DNA of 64,000 nucleotides, taken from Ctenosaura bakeri (taxonomy: Eukaryota; Chordata; Lepidosauria; Squamata; Iguanidae). This document shows, piece after piece, positions 32,304 to 44,414 of the stretch (the stretch's first letter is position 1; every line of letters starts with the position of its first letter). The DNA lies in contig CAOLHI010000656.1 of NCBI GenBank assembly GCA_948474755.1, positions 186,001 through 250,000 of the forward strand, written 5' to 3'. A program made the position numbers and the translations under genes. The notes beneath the pieces are model-generated. The model saw only the letters and a list, made by a program, of their open reading frames with translations. It ran no database searches and was not told where the DNA came from.

Positions 32304-33640
32304 CTGTGGGGGTAACAGTGTAAACAGTGAGAGAGACAGCAGAAATGGCTGCTAAAAGAAAGGGGGTGTTCCCCCACTCACCCCAGAGAGGGACAGAAGA
32401 TAGGCAGGCCACAGAGGTGGAGAAGTGAAGAGCATTTCTTTGTGAGTGGTACTTCACAACAACAAGGAGAAGCAAGAAGTGGTGTGGTTTTGCTCGATTG
32501 ATTGTTTGCCTGCGTACATTCCCTCTCACACAAGGATAAGTGTGCCTATTCTGGTAATTTAATTGGCCTAAAGAAGGGGGTGTTTCCTATATATGCAGCT
32601 GGTTCACACTGGCTTTCTTCTACATGATCAAATATAATGGATGAGAACACCATTGTGTGGAGGAAACAAACACGCTTCTTTGTGTGAACTGGTCCAAAGT
32701 ACAGTAGAAAGGTAAGACAGAAGGTGCAGGATTACAACCCCCATCAGCCCTAGCCAGCATGATGAATGATGGTGGGTGTTGTAATCTGACAACATTCAAA
32801 GAGCTACAAGTTACCCACCCTAAGACAGATTTTTTCCCTTACACACTTTCCCAACCTGCTGTCTGCTATATTTTCAAGACATCATGGCTGTGATTCTAAA
32901 TCCGTATTGGTGACTGTGAACATGAGTCCAGGAGTGGTGTTTTATTTTGGATTACTTGTCTAGAATCAAACAAATTTATGGAGGATAGAGCTATCAGTAG
33001 CTATGAAGTTATACAGCTGTATATTATTTCCAGTACATGAGACTGTATACCACTTATATATCAGTAGCTAGGGAATATGAATGGAGAGGGCTGTTCGTTC
33101 ATGTGCTGCTTGTGGGTTTCCTTGAGACAACCAACTGCGCACTGTGGGAGCAGAATACTGGAACAGAGGTCCTCTGATCTACTCTAGCTCTTAAGTTTTT
33201 ACCAAATGAATGGATGTGATCTTGAGTTCTCAGTAACATGGTGCATCTTGCTGCACAAACATCCTCCAAGGACATCCTGCAACACTGCAATCTTCTCAGT
33301 GCAAGGGAGGCCCAAAGCCATTCTTTCTTTATGTTGACAATGCAACCCCACACATGCTCAATACTTTGTTCAATGGGACATCCTCCTTAGTCCATGTTTA
33401 AAATTGCAGTCTGAAATTTTGCAGAGAACCTCCATTGGCAATATCTCCTCTCTCTTTAGCGGAGATGAACTTTACCTTGCAGTGCAACTCATGGTAACAT
33501 CTCCCTTTCAACAGTAACTCTTTCCCTCGAAAGAAGGATCTTACCCTTCAGTTTTATGTCTCTACTGTGCCTTCAGCTCTCTTTACTACAACCCACAAAG
33601 TGCTGAAACCTTTCCAACTAACACTTATACCATTGAAACT
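32304..33640 (-). other. NAB2 intron 1, part next to exon 2
   Basis: Contains a hAT-like MITE remnant at 32730-32820 (ttacaacccccatcagccctagccagcatg and its inverse). No exon seen. Confidence 0.5.
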
Positions 33641-33644
33641 CAAG

Positions 33645-33885
33645 AGGTGAACTGATGCATTGGTTTGAAAGTTGGACCAGGACACTGAGGGGCCAGAGTT
33701 CAAATCCTTGCTAAGCCATGGAATCCCACAAGATGTCCCTGGCCAAAAGTCAGTCACTCTCTCTCAGCCTCAGAGGAAGGCAACGGCAACCCTGCCCCAT
33801 GAACAAATACTGCTATGAAAATATCATAAGAGTTATCTTAGGGTTGCCATAATTTGGAAACGACCTGAAGGCACATGATGATAAC
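33645..33885 (+). repeat. tRNA-derived SINE (plus)
   Basis: tgatgcattggtttgaaag, agagttcaaatccttgctaagcc, cactctctctcagcctcagagg, gttgccataatttggaaacg and acctgaaggcaca appear in family order. Confidence 0.85.
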
Positions 33886-33889
33886 AGAG

Positions 33890-35429
33890 GGACTCACTTG
33901 TCTCTGCACTTCATGCCTGATCTTTGCACTACAACCATTTCTCTCAACCACTGTTTTATCTACCAATGCATATTTTTCCACCTGCAATAAAACCAGCAGC
34001 TTTGTCCACATATATACATGCACACAAGTATGGATTTTCTCTACAGATGAAAAGCCTGCTACATCTAGCCTGGCCTCATATACAGCACTTATGCACATAC
34101 CACACTCCTCCACACACCCACAGCTTGTTCTTTCTTTATCCGCCCTTGTGCGTACTGTTCCCCACCCCCTTGCGTGGGCTGTAAAACCAGAGCAGGGAAC
34201 GAGCAGCCCTCCAGATACTGACCCTCCCTCACCACTGGCTATGGTTGCAGGGACTGATCGAAACTGGAGTCCAACAACTCCCAAGGCCTGCCATGTAAGG
34301 AGCGGAACAGCCATGCTATGGGGTGCAGTTGATGCCCCTTAGGTATTTCTCAGTAGTGCAAGCTGGCTTTTCCCTTCCTCCCTTCTTCCCCCTGGAAAAA
34401 GCACTGCAAGAGTTGTTTTGATGACACAGTGGAGGATGTGTGTACGTCTCTGTAATGGAGCTTGTAGGTTGTGGTTTGTAAGCGATGCAGGAAAGCAGTA
34501 GCCCATCCACATCGACTACCCAGCACCACCACTGCATGTCACCCTTCTTTCCAAAACTCAGTGCCACCAGGGTAGGATGTGGGGGACAGAAATCCAGGGC
34601 CCCAGTCAACAGAATTACAAGTAGCTGCTACCCCTCCCCAACATATCATTATGAGTTTACCACATTTAGAGGGAAGAGAGTATGGTCAATGTACCTCACC
34701 ATCGGAACAGGGGAGGAGTCTGCCAGACTGGTGTGGGCCAAGTGTAGCCCCTCAGATGCTGTTGGGCTGCAACTCCCAGCAGCCAGGACAGCCACTGATG
34801 AAGAGTGCTGGGAGTTGCAAACCCAGCATTATCTGGAGGTATGCTCTTTGCCCACCTCTCCATATAATATCATTACGCCCAGAGTCTAAAACAACATACT
34901 TGCAATAGTAGTGGTTCCGTTCCCAAAACATCTTCAAAATGAAGCATTCAAGATCTGGAATCCGGGGACCATCCTGCTCCATCTCTCTTAGCACCAGTTT
35001 CCCCTCCCCTTGCTGAGCTCTTCCAGCCTGGTTCCCCAGATATTACCCTTACTCAGGGAAGGGGCTTTCTCCTGTGTTCCCCTTTCCCAGCCTCATCTGC
35101 CTAGGCTGGCAAATGTGGTTATGGGTGTGGAAGACGGATCCCACCCTCCAGAAATGCCGCACCCCTCCTCTCCTTTGTGGTTATCCGTGTGCACCCACGC
35201 CTGTGAACTTCAGACCCTAGCTGATGAAAGCTGGCAGCCTGCAGCCCTGGAAGGGGGACTGAAAACAAGGGAAGATGGGAGTGTCTCTGACCATGTGCAG
35301 AATCCACTCGGCCACCCCACCCCCCAAGCAAGAGAAGCAAGCAAGGCTGTCTGTGTAAGGAGGCGTGGCTTCCAAAAAATAAAAAAAAGGCCTAAAGCAC
35401 CCGGCACCTCTTTTTTTGTGGCGTCTGAT
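33890..35429 (-). other. NAB2 intron 1, part next to the CpG island
   Basis: Holds two hAT-like MITE remnants (34185-34300 and 34730-34860, the latter with gctgggagttgcaaacccagc as the inverse arm). No exon recognised. Confidence 0.5.
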
Positions 35430-36600
35430 GGTTTGCACAATGGGCATTTCCATCAGCGCTCCCGGGGATCCGTTCCGATCCGAGCCAAAGCTGAGCATCC
35501 AATAACCGGGGGAAGGGGGAAACAGCCGGGGGGGTGCGGGAAGGGAAGGGAGGCTGACCCCGCATTAAAGTGCCTCCGCTCCGAAACCTCGCCGGCTGTC
35601 CCACCTTCCCCCCGCCCGGCGCTTTCCTCTGGGTCGACTGGCGCGCCCTGCCTCTCCGCGCCCCACCCTCCGCCGTCCCTTCCCCGGCGCGCCCCTCCAA
35701 CGCCGGCCGGCCACTCACTCGCTTCCCGCGGCGATCGGACGGCGTCGCTGGATCCCTCCGGAGCCCCGCGGGTGCGCCGCTCGTGGGGCATGGACCCAAG
35801 GCCTGGCTGGCGGCGGCGGCGGCGCGGCCTCCTTCCCCTCCTCGTCTCTCGGCGGGGAGAGCCCGAAAGAGGGGCCGAGAGTGCAGGGCATCCGACGGCG
35901 CCTCTCCGCCCCGAGAGCGCTCCCAGTCCGTCCGGCCGCCGGAGCTCTCCTCCCTCCGTCCCCCGCCTCCCCCGCCTCCTCCTCTTCCCCTCTCCCTGCC
36001 TCCCTCCCTCCCTGCCTCTCTCTCTGCGCGCCTCGGCGACGAGCCTTTGGCACGGAATCGCCTCCCACGCCGCCGGATTCACAATGGAACGGCGGCGGCG
36101 GCTCCGAGCTGCTGCCGCGCGTGGGAGGCGCCGGGGGCGGCAGGCAGCTCCTGCCTCGGACCAGAAAAACTGCAGCAGCCGCCACCGGGGGCGGGTGGGG
36201 AGGAGGCGAGTGGAGACGAGAAGGAGAATATACTCCCCGCTGCTCTCCCGCAGATCTGCCCAGGGGGGAGCCTGGAAGAAGGGGCTGCCACGCCGGGCGG
36301 AGCGAGGCGCCTCTTCACCCTCCAGCCTCGCCACCCACGCAGCCGCGTGGTGGGCGATGCTCTCTGGGGAGGACGGGGTCCAGACGTCCCGGGCGGCCAA
36401 GGGTGGTAGAGCGGGATCGACGCTACTTTTCCCGCGTTTGTGCAGCCCCGTCTTATCCTGAGCGCACGTGGGTGCCGCCCCGTGTGGCTTTGGGTGACAC
36501 GGCGCCGGGGCGTCGGGCGAACTTTCAGGGCGTGGGGTTGGTGCCCTTTCGGGGGCGTCCGTGGCCCGCGTCCTCCCCCTCCCCCGGATGAGTATAGGAG
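35430..36600 (-). promoter_or_regulatory. CpG island / NAB2 promoter region
   Basis: A stretch with very high G+C and frequent CG dinucleotides, unlike the AT-rich surroundings, lies at the 5' end of NAB2. It holds GC-box-like runs (gggggcggg) and two GCGTGGGAG words (at about 36118 on + and 36070-36062 on -), a variant EGR/WT1-type site. EGR proteins are known to induce NAB2, so the sites are plausible feedback elements, but this is inference. Long open frames on both strands here are a composition effect. Confidence 0.75.
35719..36200 (-). other. NAB2: NAB2 exon 1 (predicted, mainly 5' leader; start not determinable)
   Basis: On the - strand a good donor, GCGA|gtgagt, ends the exon at 35719. 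The exon sits in the CpG island and is the likely partner of the exon 2 acceptor at 32303. Joined this way, the frame leading into the NAB2 ATG stays open upstream through the exon, with an in-frame ATG at 35891 that would add 61 residues. Mammalian NAB2 also has an N-terminal extension before MALPRT. A second, out-of-frame ATG at 35791 makes a 27-residue upstream ORF that ends at the main start. The right-hand limit given here is approximate. Confidence 0.55.
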
Positions 36601-39600
36601 AGTGCGGTGTTTTGGGAGCGCGATCGTTTGTGGTTTTTACGCCTGTGTTTAGAAATAACGTGACACTATCGCGCAGGGGCGTGGAGAACCGTTTCCGCGT
36701 GAGGGATGGGGGTAAGGTCCCACCTACTCATTTGCGCTCCCGCGTGTTGGTGGGGAATGTTTATTTGTAGTGTGTAAAACGTGGATGACAAGGCTCCTGA
36801 ACTCCTTGGGAGGGGAAGGGGAGACAGTAATACAGTATTGTATTGCAAAACCCTGCCAGACATCCTGATTTCAAATATTTTGGTAGCCGAAATTTGAATC
36901 GAGTGATTCAAATCTTCATCCAGTCAACTTTTGAGAAATATTCCCCCCCTGCTTTTTAGAACAAAAAAAAATGTCCTTAATGCTGCCAGTATGCTGGTTG
37001 ATTCTTTCGCTTCAAATACCTGACAAAGGTTGAAAAAGCAATCTCATGTTTTATTAAACAATGGGGATCTCAGCAGAATAAAGTGACTTTGGAGGAATAG
37101 AAAACATTGGCGACTCAGGACCACGCCAAAATTTGGGAGTGGACGGAGGAGCATAAAGTACTGTTCCACTGCATCACCATAAACAGGAGTGGCACCTATT
37201 CAATATTAGGAGAAGACTTTTTGTAAGTATAAGAGTCCATAGAATTGGGGAGGAAAAATATGTGGCCTTCCATTTGTTGTTGGACTGCACCACCCATCCA
37301 TCCCAGCTAGCACATGTGAAGGATGATAGGAACTACAGTCCAATAAATTCTACTGGCTACTTTTACCCCTCCCCAGTCTTGAAACATAGGGGAAGGATTT
37401 GATCATCCTTGATGCTATACTTAAATTGAGATTCCTCTGTGTGCATGAAAAGAAAAATGACTGCCCCTTTATATATGGTTCCCCTTTCCATCCAAGAACC
37501 CTTTCCGGTTGCAGGTCTGCACACCTGAGGAAGAAGAGAGATGGCAGCTCTAACTGCTGACTGTATATACATATCAGTGACCAACTGACAGACCTAGGCT
37601 TTTTTTCTCCCACTCAGCCTGTACCATAGGACATAAAAAACAGAACATGTGCATTTGTGTATATATAGCCCAAGTAAGTCGGGGGAATGGAGTGCAAGGC
37701 TTTTGGAGTTAATAGTGCAAAGGGGGTCCGGGAATCCAGAGGACAGCCTCTTAGAAACAACGTGAGTGAGGGCTAAGAGGTGCCTTATAAAAAGCTTGAT
37801 AAATAATTTTAAAATGCCCATTTTTCCTTTCTCACCAAAAACAGGCTCAAACCCCACCCACTGTTTTAAGCCATCCCAACAAATAAGCTCTCTGGTGTAG
37901 AAGCCTCTCAGCTTTGACTTCCAGCTCCCTCCAGTCCTAAATTTATATCTTCCCCTGCAGCTGTGAGTTGACTGTAGGTTTATTTTTGGATACTTTTTGT
38001 GGCAAAGGAAGCATCCATTGTGGGTTTTGTAGCAACGGAAGTTCTGTTCCTTTTTGTGCTACCCAGTTGTTATGTGTCCCCCCCCAGCCCCAACACACAC
38101 ACATACACATTTATTTTTCCTTCTTCTAATGGCATCCTGTGTAAGAGAACCTCCTTGACTTTTCTTCAGCAGAGGCCCCGGGAAGTCAGTCAGAGACGTT
38201 CCATGCATGCAAAGGAAGGCGTAGGCAGGAAGCTGGCTCTGTGGGGGCCGGATCCTCCTGACCAGCGTGAGCTGCTGAGAGAAGGTTTCTATTCAGAGAG
38301 GCCTGAGGGGTAACATATGCTTCCCACTGAGTGCTCTCCCCTAGGAATGGGGATATGGACAGTGTTTAGCCAGGTTGGGGTAGGAAGAGGGTAGATTCCC
38401 CAAGTACTGATGCTACATGTTGCATGCCTATCACTATAGACACAGCACTGAGAATGAGCAAAATCCTTCCCCCCATGTTATATGACAGTGGGAGTTGGGG
38501 GGGGGCTTTAGCATCTAGAGCAGTGGTTGGCCACAGGCTCTGTTTCATAATCCACTGAATTATCTTCCTTCCCATAACATGGTGTCAGTGATGACTGTAG
38601 ATTACGAGATCACATAACGTCGCCACACAAAGATAAAGGAAAGGGCCTCAGGTGCTAAAAAGCCACCATGAGAGAACTGAAACAATACTTTAATAATATA
38701 ATTTGATTTAAAAAAAGAATTCGCAACACAATTTTTAAACTAACAGGAAGGAAACAAAGAAAAAAACCTGCATTTGATTTGTGGACTCCCTGAAGCTAAT
38801 TCCAGGACCACTTGGAGATCCATGGATGCCAGCTCAAGGCCCTCTTGGTGTTAGACTGCAGCTCCCATCATCCCTCACATGTAGCTCTGCTAGCTAGAAT
38901 TGATGGGAGCTGCTATCCAAGAACATCTGGAGGTCCACACATTTCCCCAATTCTGAGGACTCGTATTTGCAAACATTTCACCCTTTCCTACCCTGTATAA
39001 GGAACAGATGCAACCCCTGCTCCAAATGCTGTGCCAGAGCTTTTTTTCTTTTTAACACTCCTCCCTCTATCCCCTCTCACAGCCCTCTCACAACTCAACT
39101 GCCTCTGCCTTTGGAAACCTGCACTTTTGGAAGCTCCCTGCTTATCTGTAGCAAATGGATTTCCTGGCTTTGTTGGTCCATGAGACACCCAGGCAGACGG
39201 GATCACACCTGCCTTCGGAGAGGATCAGGTCTGAGACCAGCATCCTGGGCAGCCTCCCTTGGGAGTTAAACCCCAGGAAACAGAGAGGACTTACTTCTGA
39301 GCAAACACTGGAGGGACTTAAGAGGCGTCATGATGAATAAGTGGCGCCTCCACATACTACAGTTTTTGCAAGCGGACCCGGAGTGTCTGCAGCCAAGACT
39401 CTGCAGATGGCTCCATCATCTCCTGATTCCTCCCGTGGGACATTCTTACCTTGTGATGTGACACTTAAAAGGTTAAACTGTTGGTGTTGTTGTCTTCCTT
39501 TTTAAGGAAGAGCAATGGTGTGAAAAGTGGGCATCCATTGTGGTGATGAGGACCATCCACCTAGCTATGGAATACATGCACGTTCACGCCTAGGAATCAG

Positions 39601-40120
39601 CCACCAGAGTAGGCATGTGCACAGACAGGCAGAATACGAAGGGAATAAATGGACTAGTTTGCCAGGCATAACTGAGATGCATTTAACAGGGTTACTGAAA
39701 AAGCATTATATTTCCGAGCTCCTTATACGTTCTAACACTGGAGTGCATTATAGGGTCATTCCAAACTGCTCTTTCATGGCTGCTCATCTCTTTTGCCAGG
39801 ATATTAGCACTGGCGTCCCTTGCACGGTTGTTGTAACTCACTAGATTCAAGCCCCCCCCGCCCTCCACGCTCGAATATGGGCATCATATTCCTATTTCCA
39901 TCGTCAACAGGGGGATAATAATATTGGATTTCCCAAGGTAGGGCATTCCACTCCCCCCCTCCCCAAAAAATTCTGGCAGGAGAGAAACTGTCTCAAAACT
40001 ATTCACATGATTTGGCCCACTCAGCAAGTTCTGAGAAGCAGAAAAGGGGAGAAGACCTTCAGTCATTGCTTCACGTTTATGGAGGAGACATCAGGCTACC
40101 AAATCACATCAGCCACGGAT
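36601..40120. other. Region upstream of NAB2, no gene found
   Basis: Contains hAT-like MITE remnants at 37258-37375 and 38795-38950 (cagctcccatcatccctcacatg ... gatgggagctgc). Otherwise unique-looking sequence with no exon I can support. Confidence 0.5.
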
Positions 40121-40129
40121 CTCCACTTT

Positions 40130-40334
40130 GGACTTTTCCGCACTACGCTGTTATAGCGCTGTTATTCCACTTTCAACCTCCTGTGGAATAATTCTGGGGT
40201 TTGTAGTTTGTTGAGGTCAAAGAGCTCTTTGGCTGAGAATTCTAAAGGCCCCTCCCTCAACTGCAAAGCCCAGGATTCCACAGGATGCTGAAAGTGGAAT
40301 AATCGCGCTATAAGAGTGTAGTGCGGAAAGGGCC
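40130..40334. mobile_element. MITE family 1, copy B
   Basis: Ends ggacttttccgcactacgc and gtgcggaaagggcc with inverted arms; TTT flanks both sides (40127-40129, 40335-40337). Confidence 0.88.
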
Positions 40335-40439
40335 TTTTTCTTTTTATCCCTTTTTTAAAAAAAAACCGTCTCCTGATGGACAGCTGTCATTTAGAGGGAA
40401 CCCAGTTTAAAAAAAAACAAAAAAACCCCCAGGAAATCC

Positions 40440-40980
40440 GGTCTGGAAGCGAAAGATCTGTACTACCCCCTCTCCCCCCTCCCCCGCATCTCCTTTCCCC
40501 TCCTCCCCCCTCCGCCTCACCACTGTGGTCGGCCTTGCGTTCCACGTGTTGGCCTCCCACGCGCGCGGCTGACGCACATCCTGCCGCCCACGCGGCCAGT
40601 GGCGCGCGACGCGTTCTGCCGCTCCAGCGCGGCTTGCTGAAATGAGCGCGCGCCCACGCCCGGCCTCTTGCCGTCCCTCCAGGCGCTAATGGGAGGGAGG
40701 GAGGGAGGGAGGCGGGGGAGAAGAGCAGGGAGAATAACAATTAATGAGAACAAAATAGAGCCTGCTTCCTCCCCCTCTTTCTCCCTCCTTAAAATGGAAC
40801 AACCCCCACCCTCTCTCCCCTCTCCTCCCCCCCCCCGGGTCCTGCCCAAGAAATAGCCGGAGGTGTGGAAATGGAAATAGAGGAGCGGAACCGAATTGGG
40901 ACGCGCTCCTAATGGGAGGGAGGGTTGACGTTTCCTTGAGCCGAGCTGCCGGCTCCCCGTCGCCCTCCCTCCAGGATTTA
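40440..40980. promoter_or_regulatory. CpG-rich island without recognised gene; two exact EGR-type sites
   Basis: G+C and CG density are far above the surroundings. Two copies of CGCCCACGC (the EGR consensus GCGTGGGCG on -) lie at 40585-40593 and 40651-40659, with a CACGTG E-box near 40543 and a GCGTGGGAG variant nearby. A (GGGA)n run follows at 40687-40714. No open frame resembling a known first exon was seen. It lies about 4 kb upstream of the NAB2 island and is bracketed by palindromic MITEs. It could be a distal NAB2 element, the promoter of an unseen or non-coding transcript, or a lone island. Confidence 0.55.
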
Positions 40981-40989
40981 TTTCTCTGA

Positions 40990-41190
40990 GGCCATTTCCG
41001 CACTACAGCGTTGAACTGCTGCTATTCCACTTTCAACGCCCTGTGGAATTCTGGGGTTTGTAGTTTACTGAGACCAAAGAGCTCTTTGGCTGAGAATTGG
41101 AAGTGCCCTTCCCTAAACTACAAACCCCGGAATGCCATAGGAGGTTGATAGCGGAATAGCAGCACTTTAAAACTGTAGTGTGGAAATGGT
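40990..41190. mobile_element. MITE family 1, copy C
   Basis: Ends ggccatttccgcactac and gtagtgtggaaatgg, with an asymmetric middle that keeps the gaccaaagagctctttggctgagaa segment seen in several copies. Confidence 0.86.
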
Positions 41191-41196
41191 ATCTGT

Positions 41197-41376
41197 GGCC
41201 ATTTCCGCACTAGCCTGTTATAGCGCGATGATTCCACTTTCAGCATCCTCTGGAATCCTGGGGTTTGCAGTTTCGGGAGGGGCCGGCTGGCCCCTCCCGA
41301 AACTGCAAACCCCAGGATTCCAGAGGATGCTGAAAGTGGAATCATCGCGCTATAACAGGCTAGTGCAGAAATGGCC
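41197..41376. mobile_element. MITE family 1, copy D, almost perfect palindrome
   Basis: 180 bp made of two 90-base arms that are nearly exact inverses (I see one mismatch near the tips and a minor one at the centre), meeting at ggggccggctggcccc. Flanked by TGT at 41194-41196 and 41377-41379. Both strands translate to the same peptide stretch, which confirms the symmetry. It follows copy C by 6 bases. Confidence 0.92.
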
Positions 41377-41692
41377 TGTCTTCTGGGGATGCTGTGAGAG
41401 AAGAATGGATGTTTAACCCTGAAGACTCAACAGCGGTCTGGTTGCTTTCAGGAGCAGCTGGTGGGATCGGCTGGGCAGGCTCTGCCCTTAGCTGGTCGCC
41501 TCAGACTGCAAGGGCTGGGAGGTGGCGGCGAGGTGTTGGAGGTGGAGCGAGTCCAAAGCTCCCCGGCTACCTTCAGGGTGTGCTGGAGGAGGCTGACCCC
41601 ACACTGGAAGAAAAACTCAGCTGTCAATCCGGTTGGGTTTGGGACATGGAATGTGAGGGGGCGCCATTTTGTTTTTCTCTTCATGCACACAG

Positions 41693-41881
41693 GGCCTTTC
41701 TGCCCTACACTGTTATTTCACTTTCAACATCCTATGGAATCCTGGGATTTGCAGTCTAGGGAGGGGCCTTTAGAATTCTCAGCCAGAGAGCTCTTGGGCC
41801 TCAGGAAACTACAAATCCCAGGATTCCACAGGATGTGGAAAGTGGAATAATAGCACTATAACAGTGAAGGGCAGAAAGGCC
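41693..41881. mobile_element. MITE family 1, copy E
   Basis: Ends ggcctttctgccctac and gggcagaaaggcc; CAG at 41690-41692 and 41882-41884. Confidence 0.88.
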
Positions 41882-42273
41882 CAGAGTGTCTTGGGCCAGC
41901 CCTTGAAGGGAATCAGGATTTGAGGCACCCTACATACCTTCCCAAGCAGAGTGTTATAGCAGGGAACCCCTTGATCCCACCAGAGCCTGCAGTTCTTGGT
42001 GAAGGTGATTAGAAGTGCATCCACAGTCACTGTTTGCTGCCACAGTACAGATCGCATAATGCTAAGCAGTTATAAGAGTGGTAAAGGGATTAAATATTAC
42101 TTGTCCATTCAATACATTTGTGTGGAGGCTGCAGTATATATACATTGTATTTATTTATTTATTTGGTTTATATTTTGCTTTTTCTCTTGAATGGGAGTCA
42201 AAGAGGCTTATATAGTGATGGAGTACAGAAGAGTATAACACAGTATTTTGGATTAATATGGACCACAAAAGGC

Positions 42274-42472
42274 AAGAGCCAGTATGTTGTAGTGTTTAAT
42301 TGTTGGGCTGGGCTGGGATTTGGGTGGTCTGTGTTCAAGTCCTCACTAAGTGATGAAACTAACTGGACCCGCCACTCAGCCTGACCTACCTCATAGGGTT
42401 GTGACAGAATGAGCATGAAGATCCCCATGTATACCACCTTGAGCTCACTGGAGAAAATGCAGAGTGTGAATT
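42274..42472 (+). repeat. tRNA-derived SINE, third type
   Basis: agccagtatgttgtagtg and gtctgtgttcaagtcctc resemble boxes A and B. The tail has tacctcatagggttgtgac and catgtataccaccttgagctc. Confidence 0.7.
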
Positions 42473-42816
42473 AAATGTGTGCATAAGTAAAGGCGTTTTG
42501 TTGTGTGTGTTAGATTGGAGAGAGGCATGGTTTATGTTTTCCTTACTATGGATACAGATCGCCATGTTATCTAAAATGGCAGGCACAAACAGTGTTGGAT
42601 GTTAATGCACTTAGTGCTTATTCTCACCACTAATTAATTTAGACTACAACCCTATGCAAAATTACCTAGGAATAAACCCCACTGAATCAAGAGGGACTTC
42701 TAAATAAATATGCATAGGATTGTGCTGTGAATAGCAGAGCAGGCTACTTTTTGCAATAGATTTCTCCTCCTCCACCCCCGACATTGAGCAACCCACAGTT
42801 ATATCTAAAAAACAAA
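42473..42816. other. Short intergenic stretch with an old dispersed repeat
   Basis: 42640-42735 has acaaccctatgcaaaattacc and gcataggattgtgctgtg as inverse ends. Related words (aagtaagtcccactga) recur at about 24418 and 53598. Confidence 0.5.
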
Positions 42817-43447
42817 AACATGAGTCAGTAGTGGGATGTAGCAGCTAAAAAAGCCAATGCAATTCTGGGCTGCATCAATAGGAGTATAGCATCTAGGTCA
42901 AGGGAAGTTATAGTATCACTCTATTCTGCTTTGGTCAGACCCCACTTGGATTACTGTGTCCAGTTCTGGGCACTACAGTTCAGGAAGGATATTGAAAAGC
43001 TGGAACATTTCCAAAGGAGGTGACCAAAATGGTAGAAGGCCAGGAAATCCTGCCCTATGAGGAGCAGCTTAGAGAGCTGTGTATGTTTAGCCTGGAGGCT
43101 AAAGATTAAGAGGCAACATGGTAGCTATGTTTAAATATTTGAAGAGATGTCATATAGGGGGATGGAGCAAGCCTGTTTTCTGTTTCTTCAGAGACTAGGA
43201 CATGGAGCAAGGGCTTCAAACAACAGGAAAAGAGATTCCATCAAAACATTAGCAAGAATTTCCTGACAATAAGAGCAGTTCAACAGTAGAATATGCTGCC
43301 TCAGAGTGTGGTGGAGTCTCCTTCTTTGGAAGTTTTTAAACAAAGGGTAGATGATCATCTGTCAGGAATGCTTTGATGGTGTATTCCTGTATGGCGGGGT
43401 TGGAGCTGATGGCCCTTGTGGTCTCTACCAGCTCTGTGATTCTATGA
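42817..43447 (+). mobile_element. CR1 LINE 3' end (plus)
   Basis: A degraded copy of the C-terminal CR1 RT region plus 3'UTR, with words such as ggattactgtgtccagttctggg, and the end gctctgtgattctatga. Confidence 0.88.
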
Positions 43448-43764
43448 AAATGTTTCTGATTCTGAAGTTTTGAATCTACCAGTCACTCAGCTGGAGACTT
43501 AAATTTAAGCCCTATTAAAGTCGTAAAGCCACTAGCAGATTACAAGCTCCCAGTTGTTGATCTCAGAGTTTTCAGTTCATTACAGCCAAGCATGATATCA
43601 TATTGAATCCCATTTTCTGTTGCTGTTGTTTTGAAATACAAATAGCTAGGGAGTGGGAGGTACTGATAATTATTGCCATCACAGCAGTAGGAAAAGGGGA
43701 ACTTAACCCTTTTCTTCCTTGCTCTAATCCTAGTGAAAGTGTATTGGAAGGAAAGCTCCCACTC

Positions 43765-44065
43765 CAGCCTAGCCCAAAACATTTTGCTGCCTGAGGCAAA
43801 GGACAAGATTTTGCCTCCTGCATTCCATGTACATAAGCAAACCTGAATTGGCATCTGGATTGTACTTCAACAACGGTCATGAAACAGGGTACTGCCCCAT
43901 ACCTGAGAGAGCAGGTAATCTAGGGAGTGCAGGCCAGGCTGTGTGACATGCTCAGCTTTACCTTCCAACAGGTTTCAAAGGGTGCCGCTGCTGTTCAGCC
44001 TGTGCAGTACCTGCCACTTGAGGCATTTGCCTCCCTCTGCCTAATGGTAGGGCCAGTGCTGCTCC
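43765..44065 (-). repeat. Unclassified dispersed repeat, copy 1
   Basis: Shares aaaacattttgctgcctgaggc and ttgcctccctctgcctaatgg ... gccctac-type ends with the inverse copy at 48832. Probably a non-autonomous DNA element; family unknown. Confidence 0.6.
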
Positions 44066-44372
44066 CATTCTCTCCTACACATACCAGAAGACTGTCTTTT
44101 TAAAAGATGTATGCTATGGGTTGTCTGTGGTGTGGGACTGACTATAGAAATTTCCGTTCTGTTGGGTTGTTTCTGCAGCTCCTTGCTAGATAAGGAAAAG
44201 GCACCAATTCCAGCATGTTATAAACAAGCCCAGGAGCAAAGGGGGAGCCCAATCAGAATGACACAAAGACATGGAGAAGGGGAGATGAACTCATAGTTAC
44301 TTGTCAGAGCTGGCAGGCCAGAGCAAATTCAGGAGAGCTGGCCCGGTTCTTCCCATTTGTTAAGTCCCTGGG

Positions 44373-44414
<42 letters not shown>

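Noticed and set aside
35453..36400. 315-codon minus-strand open frame
   Set aside because: Same GC-driven openness; only its short part near 35791-35719 is discussed, as a possible upstream ORF in NAB2 exon 1.
35010..36461. 483-codon open frame on + across the NAB2 CpG island, plus a 279-codon frame in another phase
   Set aside because: Pro/Arg/Ser-rich composition typical of unselected GC-rich DNA; both strands and several frames are open at once, and no domain or splice support is visible.
41118..41416. Mirrored open frames on both strands with the same peptide
   Set aside because: A direct consequence of the palindromic MITE, not a coding pair.
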